From contig DATCBD010000038.1 of assembly GCA_036512155.1 (NCBI GenBank), positions 1 to 64,000 on the forward strand: 64,000 nt of DNA, written 5' to 3'. The first letter of the stretch is position 1; every line of letters begins with the position of its first letter. The DNA is from Palsa-739 sp036512155. Lineage in GTDB: Bacteria > Actinomycetota > Thermoleophilia > Gaiellales > Gaiellaceae. The notes beneath the pieces were generated by a model. It worked only from the letters and a program-made list of their open reading frames with translations. It was not told where the DNA came from and did no database searches. Below are positions 7,418-15,285 of the stretch, piece after piece. Both the position numbers and the translations under genes were made by a program.

Positions 7418-7581
7418 AGTGCCCCTTCCGGTGATGGTCTCGCGTTCCTGGCGCGCGAAAAGCAAGCGATGCAAGGACGCAGGGAGCGTTCGTAGCGGTG
7501 GCTACGGACGAGACTGAGGACGCAGCAGCGCGCCGCTTTGCAGCCGCCAGGGACGCACTGACTATCGCCGGAAGGGGCACT
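7418..7581. repeat. 164-bp imperfect palindromic repeat, copy 1
   Basis: Ends are 17-nt inverted repeats (7418-7434 and 7565-7581) with one mismatch, 14 bp of them perfect. Inner arms also pair: around 7443-7453 with 7547-7558, and a central stem at 7488-7497/7501-7510. It shares two blocks, 18 nt (7466-7483) and 15 nt (7521-7535), with the copy at 57984-58116 in inverted orientation; the blocks are 37 nt apart here and adjacent there. No coding sequence. It looks like a MITE-like or other non-autonomous repeat, and its left end carries the SD of the peroxiredoxin gene. Confidence 0.7.
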
Positions 7582-7584
7582 GGC

Positions 7585-8790
7585 TCAGCCTATGGGAACG
7601 TCGACGTTCTCCGTCTGTACTGCGATCTCGCGCACGACTTCGACGATGTCGCGGTTCGCGTTGAAGACGCGCAGCTGCGCGTCGGCGCTGTTCCCTCGCC
7701 GCAGGATCGTCTCGATGCCCGCCAGCTCGGCCTCGGAGCCGAGCTCGCGCGCATGGGGTTCCACGAGGCGCAGCGTCCGCCGGATCACCTGCGCGACCGG
7801 CAGACGGTTGCGACGGCCGGTGTGCAGGTCCATCACGGGCGCCTCGAGCCCGTAGCGCGCCGCGAGCCATTTGTTCTCCGTGGTGAGGATGCGGTGGAAC
7901 GACGGGATCTCCTCGCCGGCATCGAAGCGCTCGCTGTAGTGCTTGACGAGCGCCTGGCAGAACGCGGTGATCGCGATCACGTCGTCGAGCCTCGTCACGG
8001 CGTCGCAGATGCGGATCTCGATCGTGCCGAGCCGGGGGTGGAGCCGGATGTCCCACCAGATGTGCGTGTAGTCGGCGATGCAACCGGTGCGCTCGAGCTG
8101 CCCGACGACCTCCGCGTAGTCCGCGTAGTCGCGGAAGCGCGGGGGCGGACCCGAGCGCGGGAATGCTGCGAACACCATGTGCCGCGACGACGCCAGCCCC
8201 GTCGCCTCGCCGCGCCAGAACGGTGAGCTCGCCGACAGCGCGACGAGCTCGGCCAGGTGGCCGATCAGGCCGTTGACGACCTGGATCGCCTTCTCGGGAT
8301 CGTCGACCGCGACGTGCACGTGCATTCCGAAGATGAGCTCGCGCCGCGCGATGTACTGGAGCTGGTCGACGAGCGCCCGGTAGCGGTCCTTCGCCGTGAT
8401 CCGCTGGCGCTCGAAGAGCGAGAACGGATGCGTGCCGGCCGAGCCGACGCGCATGGAACGCTCGCGCGCGACCTCGCCCACGTAGCCGCGCAGCGTGCGG
8501 AGCTGCGTGGCGACGTCGCCGGCCGTGTGGCAGACCGGCGTCGCGATCTCGAGCACGGACTGCATCAGCTCGGCATTGATGCGCGTTCCCAGCTCGTGGC
8601 CGGCGACCGCCTCGAGCACCGTGTCGATGTGCTGCACGAGGTCGAACGACTCCCCGTCGAGCAGCATGTACTCCTCCTCGACGCCGAGCGTGTACGCGTC
8701 GCTCTTGCCGAACGCGTGGTCGAGCACGCTGCCGCCCTCGGCGTAGCCGCTGCCCTTGCCGGTGATCGAGGGCGGGAAGATCTGGCTCAC
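7585..8790 (-). CDS. Carboxylate-amine ligase, YbdK type (putative glutamate--cysteine ligase 2)
   Basis: 401 aa. GVEEEYMLLD is the N-terminal GCS2 signature, LIFGMHVHVAVDD the central HxH core and RLGTIEIRICDA the acidic metal-binding segment. The family joins Cys or another amine to glutamate in vitro; the true product in actinobacteria is often unknown, so a role in thiol synthesis is only likely. GTG start overlapping the upstream Rid stop (GTGA). It ends against the palindromic repeat, with the selenoprotein gene beyond it on the same strand. Confidence 0.82.
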   Translation of the reverse strand: MSQIFPPSITGKGSGYAEGGSVLDHAFGKSDAYTLGVEEEYMLLDGESFDLVQHIDTVLEAVAGHELGTRINAELMQSVLEIATPVCHTAGDVATQLRTLRGYVGEVARERSMRVGSAGTHPFSLFERQRITAKDRYRALVDQLQYIARRELIFGMHVHVAVDDPEKAIQVVNGLIGHLAELVALSASSPFWRGEATGLASSRHMVFAAFPRSGPPPRFRDYADYAEVVGQLERTGCIADYTHIWWDIRLHPRLGTIEIRICDAVTRLDDVIAITAFCQALVKHYSERFDAGEEIPSFHRILTTENKWLAARYGLEAPVMDLHTGRRNRLPVAQVIRRTLRLVEPHARELGSEAELAGIETILRRGNSADAQLRVFNANRDIVEVVREIAVQTENVDVPIG

Positions 8791-9158
8791 GGGAGCAGCG
8801 CCTCCGCTTCGATCTCCACGCGCCAGGCCGGGTCGAGGAGCCCGGCGACCACGACGAATGCCGATGCGGGCTTTATCGCGCCGAAGACCTCGCCGTGCGC
8901 GCGGCCGACGGCTTCCCAGTCCGCTGCATCGACGAGGTAGACGCGTGTCCGCACAACGTGCTCCGGCGTCGCGCCCAGATCGGCGAGCGCCTCGACGATG
9001 ATCTCGAGGCAGCGCTGCGCCTGGATGTACGGATCTGCCGAGTCGGTGCCGATCGGGGCGGTACCGGAGACGTGGATGTGGCGGCCGTCGCGCACGGCGC
9101 GGGAGTAGCCGACGGTCGCCGCCTGCGGAGAGATCGCCGGGACGAACTGGCGCTCCAT
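8787..9158 (-). CDS. RidA/YjgF-family protein
   Basis: 123 aa. GRHIHVSGTAPIG, the conserved Arg in VVRTRVYLVDAADW and the C-terminal VEIEAEALLP match the Rid fold. RidA proteins deaminate reactive enamine/imine intermediates; several Rid subfamilies lack that activity, so the exact role is open. ATG start. It shares GTGA with the downstream YbdK gene. Only 17 bp separate it from the divergent serine hydrolase. Confidence 0.85.
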   Translation of the reverse strand: MERQFVPAISPQAATVGYSRAVRDGRHIHVSGTAPIGTDSADPYIQAQRCLEIIVEALADLGATPEHVVRTRVYLVDAADWEAVGRAHGEVFGAIKPASAFVVVAGLLDPAWRVEIEAEALLP

Positions 9159-9175
9159 CTACTTAGTATCGCGCC

Positions 9176-9979
9176 GTGGACGCGCTGCGGGCCATCGATT
9201 CGTGGGGTGCGCGCACGGCTGCGGCCGGCGTCGTGCGTGCCGACACCGAGCTCGGCGTGCACGGGCCGCGCGAAACGGTGCTCCGCTGGGCGTCGGTAAC
9301 GAAGCTCCTGACCGGCGTTGCGGCGCTCGTGGCGGTGGAGGAGGGGACGGTCGACCTCGACGAGCGGGCGGGGCCGGACGGCTCGATGCTTCGGCATCTC
9401 CTCGCCCACGCGTCCGGGCTGCCGTCAGAGGAGGGGCCGCCGCTGATGCCGCCCGAGCGGCGGCGCATCTACTCCAACTACGGCATCGAGCTCGCGGCGG
9501 CGCTCGTCGCCGAGCGGGCAGGCATGCCGTTCGAGGAGTACCTGCGCGGGTCGGTGCTCGAGCCGCTCGGGCTCGCGGGCGCGCTGCACGGCTCGCCGGC
9601 GCGGGGCTACCGCGGTCCGCTGGACGACCTGCTCGCGCTCGCCCGCGAGCTGCTCGCCCCGACGCTCGTCGCGCCAGAGACGCTCGCCGAGGCGACGTCC
9701 GTGCAGTTCCCCGGGCTAGCGGGTGTTCTCCCGAGCTGGGGGCGGATGGACCCCAACGACTGGGGCCTGGCGTTCGAGCTCCGCGACGCCAAGTCGCCGC
9801 ACTGGACGGGCACGCGGGCGTCGCCGCGCACGTTCGGCCACTTTGGCGCGTCGGGCACGTTCCTCTGGGTCGATCCGGACGCAGGCATCGCGCTCGGCGT
9901 GCTCACCGACCGCGAGTTCGGCGACTGGGCCAAGGAGGCGTGGTCCGCGCTGAGCGACTCAGTCGTCGTCGGCGAATAG
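9176..9979 (+). CDS. Serine hydrolase, class C beta-lactamase/transpeptidase-like fold
   Basis: 267 aa, shorter than most of the family (about 350-400). S40-V-T-K43 is the SxxK nucleophile motif, LLAHASGLP the following conserved turn, YSNYG the YxN motif and HFGASG the C-terminal HxG-type motif. No signal peptide is visible, so the protein is probably cytosolic and more likely an esterase or peptidase than a secreted beta-lactamase. GTG start with TAGTAT 6 nt upstream (leaderless type). Its end overlaps the convergent CNB gene by 21 bp. Confidence 0.8.
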   Translation: MDALRAIDSWGARTAAAGVVRADTELGVHGPRETVLRWASVTKLLTGVAALVAVEEGTVDLDERAGPDGSMLRHLLAHASGLPSEEGPPLMPPERRRIYSNYGIELAAALVAERAGMPFEEYLRGSVLEPLGLAGALHGSPARGYRGPLDDLLALARELLAPTLVAPETLAEATSVQFPGLAGVLPSWGRMDPNDWGLAFELRDAKSPHWTGTRASPRTFGHFGASGTFLWVDPDAGIALGVLTDREFGDWAKEAWSALSDSVVVGE

Positions 9980-10330
9980 CGGGCGGATGAGCTCGTCGAA
10001 CGTCTCGCGGTCGCAGCTTGCAACCACCGCCGGTGTGATCGCCGACACGGTCGCCGTGCGCGGGACGTCCATCGCGAGCGCCACCTCGCCGAAGTAGTCG
10101 CCCGGCCGCAGCACGTTCCGGCCGCCGAAGCCGGCCTGGCTCACGGCGAGCATGCCGGCGAACAGGACGTAGAAGCGGTCGCCCGGTTCGCCCTCGCGGA
10201 CGAGCACCGTCCCCGGTGCCACCTCCTCGCGCTCCATCCGCTTTGCCAGCTGGGCGAGGGTCTGGCCGGGTAGGCCGGCAAGCAGCTCGACGCGGTTCAG
10301 CTCGTGCTGGGTGGCGGAGGACCTGGGCAT
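9959..10330 (-). CDS. Stand-alone cyclic nucleotide-binding (CNB/Crp-type) domain protein
   Basis: 123 aa, a single CNB domain: VAPGTVLVREGEPGDRFYVLFAG, then GDYFGEVALAMDVPRTATVSA, the phosphate-binding cassette with conserved Glu and Arg. No HTH or other effector domain, so it would act by binding a partner or be a ligand sensor. The cassette closely resembles the C-terminal CNB domain of the MFS fusion at 24.7-26.3 kb. Confidence 0.8.
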   Translation of the reverse strand: MPRSSATQHELNRVELLAGLPGQTLAQLAKRMEREEVAPGTVLVREGEPGDRFYVLFAGMLAVSQAGFGGRNVLRPGDYFGEVALAMDVPRTATVSAITPAVVASCDRETFDELIRPLFADDD

Positions 10331-10419
10331 CGGCGCATTGTGCCGGTGGGTCCCCGGGCCCCCGAAGTTGAGCCGTTCGGCCCATAGCGGACGTCCGGCA
10401 TGGCGTCGATCATCCGGGC

Positions 10420-10569
10420 ATGAGCGAACGCGGCCTCCATCGCATCGAGGACGACCTCGCCGAGACCTGGCTCGAGGACTGGGCCGGGGCGGGCGTCGCC
10501 GAGATCGAGGACTTCCTCGCCAAGCACGCGGCCTTCCTCAGCTTCCTCGAGGGTCACGCGGAGAGCTGA
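10420..10569 (+). CDS. Small acidic hypothetical protein
   Basis: 49 aa starting MSERGLHRIEDDLAETWLED. Mostly amphipathic helix, rich in Glu/Asp, no Cys, no membrane segment. No function recognised. It sits alone between the CNB gene and convergent trxA. The ATG lacks a strong SD. Helix-like composition and intact length argue for a gene, but it could be chance. Confidence 0.42.
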   Translation: MSERGLHRIEDDLAETWLEDWAGAGVAEIEDFLAKHAAFLSFLEGHAES

Positions 10570-10589
10570 CGCTCCCCGCGTCCGCTCTC

Positions 10590-10901
10590 CTATTCCGCTA
10601 GTCCGAGCTGCTTCTCGAGCATCCCCTTCGGCATGGCGCCGACAGCGTTCGCCTTCGGCTCGCCGTTCTCGAAGAGGATCATGTTCGGTATCGACTGGAT
10701 CCCGTACCGCATCGCGAGACTCTGGTTCTCGTCGATGTTCACCTTGACGAGCTTCAGGTTCCGCTCTTCCGAGATTCGCTCGAGGACGGGGGAGACGGCG
10801 TGGCAGGGGCCGCACCATTCCGCCCAGAAGTCCACGAGCACAGGCTCCGAAGCCTGGAGCACCTCGTTCTCGAAGGTCGCATCGGTTACGTCTTGAGCCA
10901 T
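10590..10901 (-). CDS. trxA: Thioredoxin
   Basis: 103 aa. FWAEWCGPC gives the redox pair C30/C33, followed by KVNIDENQSLAMRYGIQSIPNMILF with the cis-Pro loop (IPN instead of the usual IPT). Full-length Trx fold. It is a disulfide reductant and would be a candidate electron donor for the selenoprotein peroxiredoxin 3 kb away. AAGGA lies upstream of the ATG. Divergent from ileS. Confidence 0.93.
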   Translation of the reverse strand: MAQDVTDATFENEVLQASEPVLVDFWAEWCGPCHAVSPVLERISEERNLKLVKVNIDENQSLAMRYGIQSIPNMILFENGEPKANAVGAMPKGMLEKQLGLAE

Positions 10902-10966
10902 TTCAGTCCTTTCAGTTTCCGGTCAGTCAAGGGATAGAACGTCGCTCTCTACACTTCGCTTCCCGA

Positions 10967-13900
10967 GTGGCCGAGCAAGTCTTCCAGCCCCTACCGACGG
11001 TACCCGACCATCCCGCGCTGGAGCGGGAGGTCCTCGCCTGGTGGGACGAGCACGGCACGTTCGACCGGCTGAGGGAACAGAACCGGGGCGGCCCCGCATT
11101 CGGCTTCATGGACGGACCGATCACGGCCAACAACCCGGCCGGCGTTCACCACGGCCACGGCCGGACGCTGAAGGACGTCTTCCAGCGCTACAAAGCCATG
11201 CAGGGCTACGACCAGCGGTACCAGAACGGCTTCGACTCGCAGGGGCTCTGGGTCGAGGTCGAGGTCGAGAAGGAGCTCGGGCTCGGCTCGAAGCGCGAGA
11301 TCGAGGAGTACGGGCTCGCGAAGTTCGCCCGCAAGTGCGTCGAGCGGGTCGCCTATTACAGCGAGGTCATGACGGAGCAATTCCGCCGGCTCGGCCAGTG
11401 GATGGACTGGGACAACGACTACTACACGTTCAGCGACACGAACATCGAGTACATCTGGGGCTTCCTCAAGACGGTCCACGAGCGCGGCTGGCTGTACATG
11501 GGCCACCGCTCGACCCAGTGGTGCCCCCGTTGCGGGACATCGCTCTCGCAGCACGAGCAGGCGGGCGAGGAGAACTACGTCGAGATGGAGCACCCGTCGC
11601 TCTTCGTCCGCTTCCCGCTCGTGGGCCGAGACGGCGAGGCGCTCGTCGTCTGGACGACGACGCCGTGGACACTGCCGGCGAACGTCGCCGCCGCTGTCAA
11701 GCCGGACGCGGACTACGGCCTGACCGCCGACGGCCGCTGGGTTGCCGTCGCGCGCTACCCGGAGGAGAGCTTCACGCGGACCGTCACGGGTGCGGAGCTC
11801 GTCGGGCTCGAGTACAGCGGCCCCTTCGACGAGCTCGCAGCGCAGGACGGCGTGGTGCATCGCGTCATCCCGTGGGACGAGGTCTCGCTCGACGAGGGGA
11901 CGGGCATCGTGCACATCGCGCCGGGCGCCGGTTCGGAGGACTTCGAGCTCTCGAAGGTCCACGGCCTTCCGGTGCTCGCCCCCATCGACGAGGCCGGCCG
12001 GATGCTGCCGGCGTACGGCGCGTTCGCGGGGTTGACGACGGGAGAGGTGGCGGAGCCCGTGACGCGCGCGCTGCGCGAACGCGGGCTTCTTGTCGGCGAG
12101 GGGACGATCCTGCACCGCTACCCGATCTGTTGGCGCTGCAAGACGCCGCTCGTCTTCCGCGTCGTTGACGACTGGTTCATCTCGGCCGAGGAGGTCCGGC
12201 AGCCGATGCTCGACGCGAACGACACGGTCGCATGGACGCCGCCGCAGTACAAGAAACGGATGGACGACTGGCTGCGCAACATGGGCGACTGGAACATCTC
12301 GCGCAAGCGTTACTTCGGGCTGCCACTCCCGCTCTATCCGTGCGAGTGCGGACACTTGAACGTCATCGGCTCTCGCAAGGAGCTCGAGGCCCGCGCGGTC
12401 TCCGGGCTCGACCAGCTCGAGGAGCTGCACCGGCCGTGGATCGACGCCGTGCACATCCGTTGCGAGGAGTGCGATCGCGAGCTCGAGCGCATCCCTGAAG
12501 TCGGAGACGCCTGGCTCGACGCCGGCATCGTCCACTTCTCGACGCTCGGCTGGCACAACGAGACCTGGATTCCGCACGGCTACGCGACGGGTGCCTCGGC
12601 CGGCCTCTCCGGCGCGGACCTGCCGGATCACGCGTACTGGGAGAAGTGGTACCCGGCCGACTGGGTCTCGGAGATGCGCGAGCAGATCCGGCTCTGGTTC
12701 TACGCGCAGTCCTTCATGTCCGTGACGCTCACGGGCATCTCGCCGTACCGGAGCGTCCTGACGTACGAGAAGGTTTTCGACGAGCACGGCAAGCCCATGC
12801 ACAAGTCGACCGGCAACGCGATCGAGCTGAACGAGGCGCTCGATCTGATGGGAGCCGACGTCATGCGCTGGCTCTACTGCGCGCAGACGCCGAGCGAGCC
12901 GCTGCGCTTCGGCTATCAGATCGCCGACGACGTCAAGCGTCGCTTCCTCACCTTCTGGAACTCGGTGAACTTCTTCGTCGAGTACGCAAACGTCGACGGC
13001 TTCCGCCCGTCCTGGGGTGCGCTGCACCTGGAGGGCGATCTCGCCTCGCTCGATCGCTGGCTCACCGAGCGCACGCACGCGTTCATCTGCGACGCGCAGG
13101 CGGCGTACGACGCCTACGACACCGTCACCGTCATGCGCGGCTATCAGGCCTTCGTGGACGACCTCTCCAACTGGTACATCCGTCGCTCACGGCCGCGCTT
13201 CTGGCAGGAGGGCGGCGACCCGGCCGCGTTTCAGACGCTGTGGTACGCCCTCGTGCAGTCACTGCGCGTGATGGCGCCGATCATGCCCTTCGTCACCGAG
13301 CGTCTCTGGCGCGATCTCGTCCTCGACGGTCCCGAGTCGGTGCATCTCTCCGGCTGGCCCGAGGTCGAGGAGCCCGACCGCTCGCTGCTCGACGAGATCG
13401 CAGCCGTGCGTCGCGTCGTCACGCTCGCGCACCAGGCGCGCGCGTCGGCGGGGATGTCGCTACGGCAGCCGCTTCGGCGGCTCGTCGTCGAAGGTGCTCC
13501 CATGGTCGCGGCGCACGCCGACGAAATCGCCAACGAGATGAACGTCAAGGGCATCGAGTTCGGCGTCGTCGACGCGGAGCTGCGCGTCAAGCCGCACCTG
13601 CCGGCACTCGGCCCGCGGCTCGGCAAGGATCTGCCCACGGTGCGTCAGGCGCTGCAGGCCGGCGAGTTCGAGGAGCTTCCAGGCGGGCGATTCCGAGCGG
13701 CCGGCCACGAACTGGAGCCGGAGGAGGTGCTCGTCGAGCGTCTCGGGCACGAGGGCTTCGCCGTGGCCTCCGCCGATGGCGTCACCGTCGCCCTCGACAC
13801 GTCGCTCGACGACGAGCTCATCCTCGAGGGCCGCGTGCGCGATCTCATCCGCCAGGTGAACACGATGCGCAAGGAGCAAGGCTTCGACCTCACCGACCGC

Positions 13901-14026
13901 GTCGTACTGACGGTGCCGGCCGAGCTCGAGCCGCTCCTCCGCTGGGAGGAGCACATCAAGAACGAAGTGCTGGCGGTCGAGATCCGCGTTGACGGGGACG
14001 CCGAGCTCTCGATCGCGAAGGCCTAG
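10967..14026 (+). CDS. ileS: Isoleucine--tRNA ligase
   Basis: 1019 aa. The HIGH-type signature is H61-H-G-H-G in PITANNPAGVHHGHGRTLKD, and the KMSKS loop is P-M-H-K-S (611-614) in GKPMHKSTGN. WCPRCGTSLSQHEQ, an editing domain (about 190-390, WTTTPWTLPANVA) and an anticodon-binding domain (about 690 on) are in order. This signature set is that of the eukaryote-like IleRS branch found in many actinobacteria. GTG start. The 65-bp spacer to trxA leaves no room for a T-box. Its stop shares a CTAG with the convergent ispH stop. Confidence 0.95.
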   Translation: MAEQVFQPLPTVPDHPALEREVLAWWDEHGTFDRLREQNRGGPAFGFMDGPITANNPAGVHHGHGRTLKDVFQRYKAMQGYDQRYQNGFDSQGLWVEVEVEKELGLGSKREIEEYGLAKFARKCVERVAYYSEVMTEQFRRLGQWMDWDNDYYTFSDTNIEYIWGFLKTVHERGWLYMGHRSTQWCPRCGTSLSQHEQAGEENYVEMEHPSLFVRFPLVGRDGEALVVWTTTPWTLPANVAAAVKPDADYGLTADGRWVAVARYPEESFTRTVTGAELVGLEYSGPFDELAAQDGVVHRVIPWDEVSLDEGTGIVHIAPGAGSEDFELSKVHGLPVLAPIDEAGRMLPAYGAFAGLTTGEVAEPVTRALRERGLLVGEGTILHRYPICWRCKTPLVFRVVDDWFISAEEVRQPMLDANDTVAWTPPQYKKRMDDWLRNMGDWNISRKRYFGLPLPLYPCECGHLNVIGSRKELEARAVSGLDQLEELHRPWIDAVHIRCEECDRELERIPEVGDAWLDAGIVHFSTLGWHNETWIPHGYATGASAGLSGADLPDHAYWEKWYPADWVSEMREQIRLWFYAQSFMSVTLTGISPYRSVLTYEKVFDEHGKPMHKSTGNAIELNEALDLMGADVMRWLYCAQTPSEPLRFGYQIADDVKRRFLTFWNSVNFFVEYANVDGFRPSWGALHLEGDLASLDRWLTERTHAFICDAQAAYDAYDTVTVMRGYQAFVDDLSNWYIRRSRPRFWQEGGDPAAFQTLWYALVQSLRVMAPIMPFVTERLWRDLVLDGPESVHLSGWPEVEEPDRSLLDEIAAVRRVVTLAHQARASAGMSLRQPLRRLVVEGAPMVAAHADEIANEMNVKGIEFGVVDAELRVKPHLPALGPRLGKDLPTVRQALQAGEFEELPGGRFRAAGHELEPEEVLVERLGHEGFAVASADGVTVALDTSLDDELILEGRVRDLIRQVNTMRKEQGFDLTDRVVLTVPAELEPLLRWEEHIKNEVLAVEIRVDGDAELSIAKA

Positions 14027-14964
14027 GCAGCAGAGCGCTCGGCGCGGCGGAGCTCGACCGGAAGACGGAACACGACGTCTTCGTATGCGGATCTGAACTC
14101 TTCGATGTCGTGCACGTCACGCGCACGGAACCAGTCACACACGCCGCTGACGAGCCGCTCCGGAGCTGAGGCGCCCGACGTGACTCCGACGACGCTCACG
14201 TCGGCGAGCCAGCTGTCGTCGATCTCGGAGGCGTCGTCGACGAGATGTGCCGCGACGCCTGCTGCCTGCGCGACCTCGACGAGCCGTAGCGAGTTGGAAG
14301 AGTTCCGCGAGCCGACGACGAGCAGCAGGTCGACCTCGCCGAGCAGCTCCTTCACCGCCCACTGCCGGTTCGACGTCGCGTAACAGATGTCTTCGCGGGC
14401 GGGGCCTTCGATGTGCGGGAACCGCCGGCGGAGGACGTCGATGATCTCGCGCGTCTCGTCGACGGACAGCGTCGTCTGCGTGATGTAGGCGAGGCGCTTG
14501 CCGCTCAGCTCGACGTGCTCGGCCTCCTCGGCCGACTGGACGAGGACAATCGCGTCCGGCGCTTCACCCGTCGTGCCGACGACCTCCTCGTGCTTCGCGT
14601 GCCCGATGAGCACGATGCGGTAGCCCTGCTCGGCGTAGCGGCGCGCCTGCGTGTGCACCTTCGTCACGAGCGGGCACGTGGCGTCGATCGAGGTCAGGCG
14701 CCGCTCGTCCGCTGCGTTGCGCACGGCGGGCGCGACCCCGTGCGCGGAGAAGACGACGGGCGAGCCCTCGGGAACCTCTTGCACGGAGTCGACGAAGATG
14801 GCGCCGTCCGCCTCGAGCTCGCGGACGACGTGCGAGTTGTGGACGATCTGCTTTCGCACGTACACGGGTGCCCCGTACAGCGCGAGCGCGCGCTTGACGG
14901 TCTCGACCGCCCGCTCGACACCGGCGCAATATCCCCTTGGAGAGGCCAGAAGGACCCGCTTCAC
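14023..14964 (-). CDS. ispH: 4-hydroxy-3-methylbut-2-enyl diphosphate reductase
   Basis: 313 aa from the GTG at 14964. The three Fe-S cysteines are present: C13 (GYCAGV), C97 (DATCPLV) and C194 (ICYATSNRQ). HGVAP and TQTTLSVDE are conserved substrate-site segments. It performs the last step of the MEP isoprenoid pathway. A longer frame to 15099 exists, but it runs through a strong hairpin and lacks homology, so I chose GTG just before KRVLLASPRGYCAG. A hairpin-rich leader lies upstream. Confidence 0.92.
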   Translation of the reverse strand: MKRVLLASPRGYCAGVERAVETVKRALALYGAPVYVRKQIVHNSHVVRELEADGAIFVDSVQEVPEGSPVVFSAHGVAPAVRNAADERRLTSIDATCPLVTKVHTQARRYAEQGYRIVLIGHAKHEEVVGTTGEAPDAIVLVQSAEEAEHVELSGKRLAYITQTTLSVDETREIIDVLRRRFPHIEGPAREDICYATSNRQWAVKELLGEVDLLLVVGSRNSSNSLRLVEVAQAAGVAAHLVDDASEIDDSWLADVSVVGVTSGASAPERLVSGVCDWFRARDVHDIEEFRSAYEDVVFRLPVELRRAERSAA

Positions 14965-15285
14965 CAAACCAGGGGCAGGGTAGCTCCGAGGAGTGAGGGC
15001 CGGGTTAAGGGCGGCTGTGAACGCTTGGCGCGTTCCCGGGATATGGAAAAGCCCGCCGCTCGGGGGGGTCGGTGCGGCGGGCTTTCCCAAGTTGCTCACC
15101 GCGGCTGCAAACGCCTAGACGCACCGCCGCAGTGTGCATCGCCCAGTGCTCCGGACGGTAATCGGGCGCCGGAGCACGGACAATGGGCCATCCGGCCCAT
15201 CTTTGCAACGGGTGAGAATCACGTTCTCGGACCGGAAAACGCCTTCCGCCGGGTTTCCCGCCCCGTATGATCTTCGCCGCCCAGT
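14965..15285. other. 321-bp structured spacer between ispH and the histidine kinase
   Basis: No gene recognised. Contains: a strong hairpin at 15045-15087; a perfect 9-bp stem (15146-15154/15169-15177, 14-nt loop); a perfect 7-bp stem (15183-15189/15194-15200); GAGAA-N5-TTCTC at 15214-15228; two imperfect direct copies of GCGGCTG-N2-AACGC near 15011 and 15103; and a TATGAT -10-like box at 15266-15271, 14 nt before the kinase ATG. Confidence 0.6.
15045..15087 (-). terminator. Intrinsic terminator-like hairpin upstream of ispH
   Basis: A GC-rich stem of about 14 bp (arms 15045-15059 and 15074-15087). Read on the minus strand it ends in GGGCTTTTCC, a short U-tract. It lies 80 bp upstream of the ispH start on the ispH strand, so it could be an attenuator or end a small RNA rather than a protein gene. 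Confidence 0.55.

Noticed and set aside
7256..7474. 72-aa Arg-rich minus-strand open frame overlapping the peroxiredoxin
   Set aside because: Other frame of the peroxiredoxin gene, composition typical of a shadow frame, and it runs into the palindromic repeat.
8796..9409. Overlapping Arg-rich frames opposite the Rid and serine hydrolase genes
   Set aside because: Shadow frames: no motifs, and the opposite-strand frames hold full catalytic signatures.
10902..10966. T-box riboswitch before ileS, and likewise before valS (61718-61779)
   Set aside because: The spacers are 65 and 62 bp, too short for a T-box, and no T-box sequence was seen.
14965..15099. N-terminal extension of IspH
   Set aside because: The extra 45 residues are Pro/Ser-rich, not conserved, and their codons form a terminator hairpin.
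15146..15200. Known riboswitch (c-di-GMP or c-di-AMP type) before the histidine kinase
   Set aside because: Stems are present but I could not match the conserved bases of these classes on either strand; reported only as an undefined structured region.
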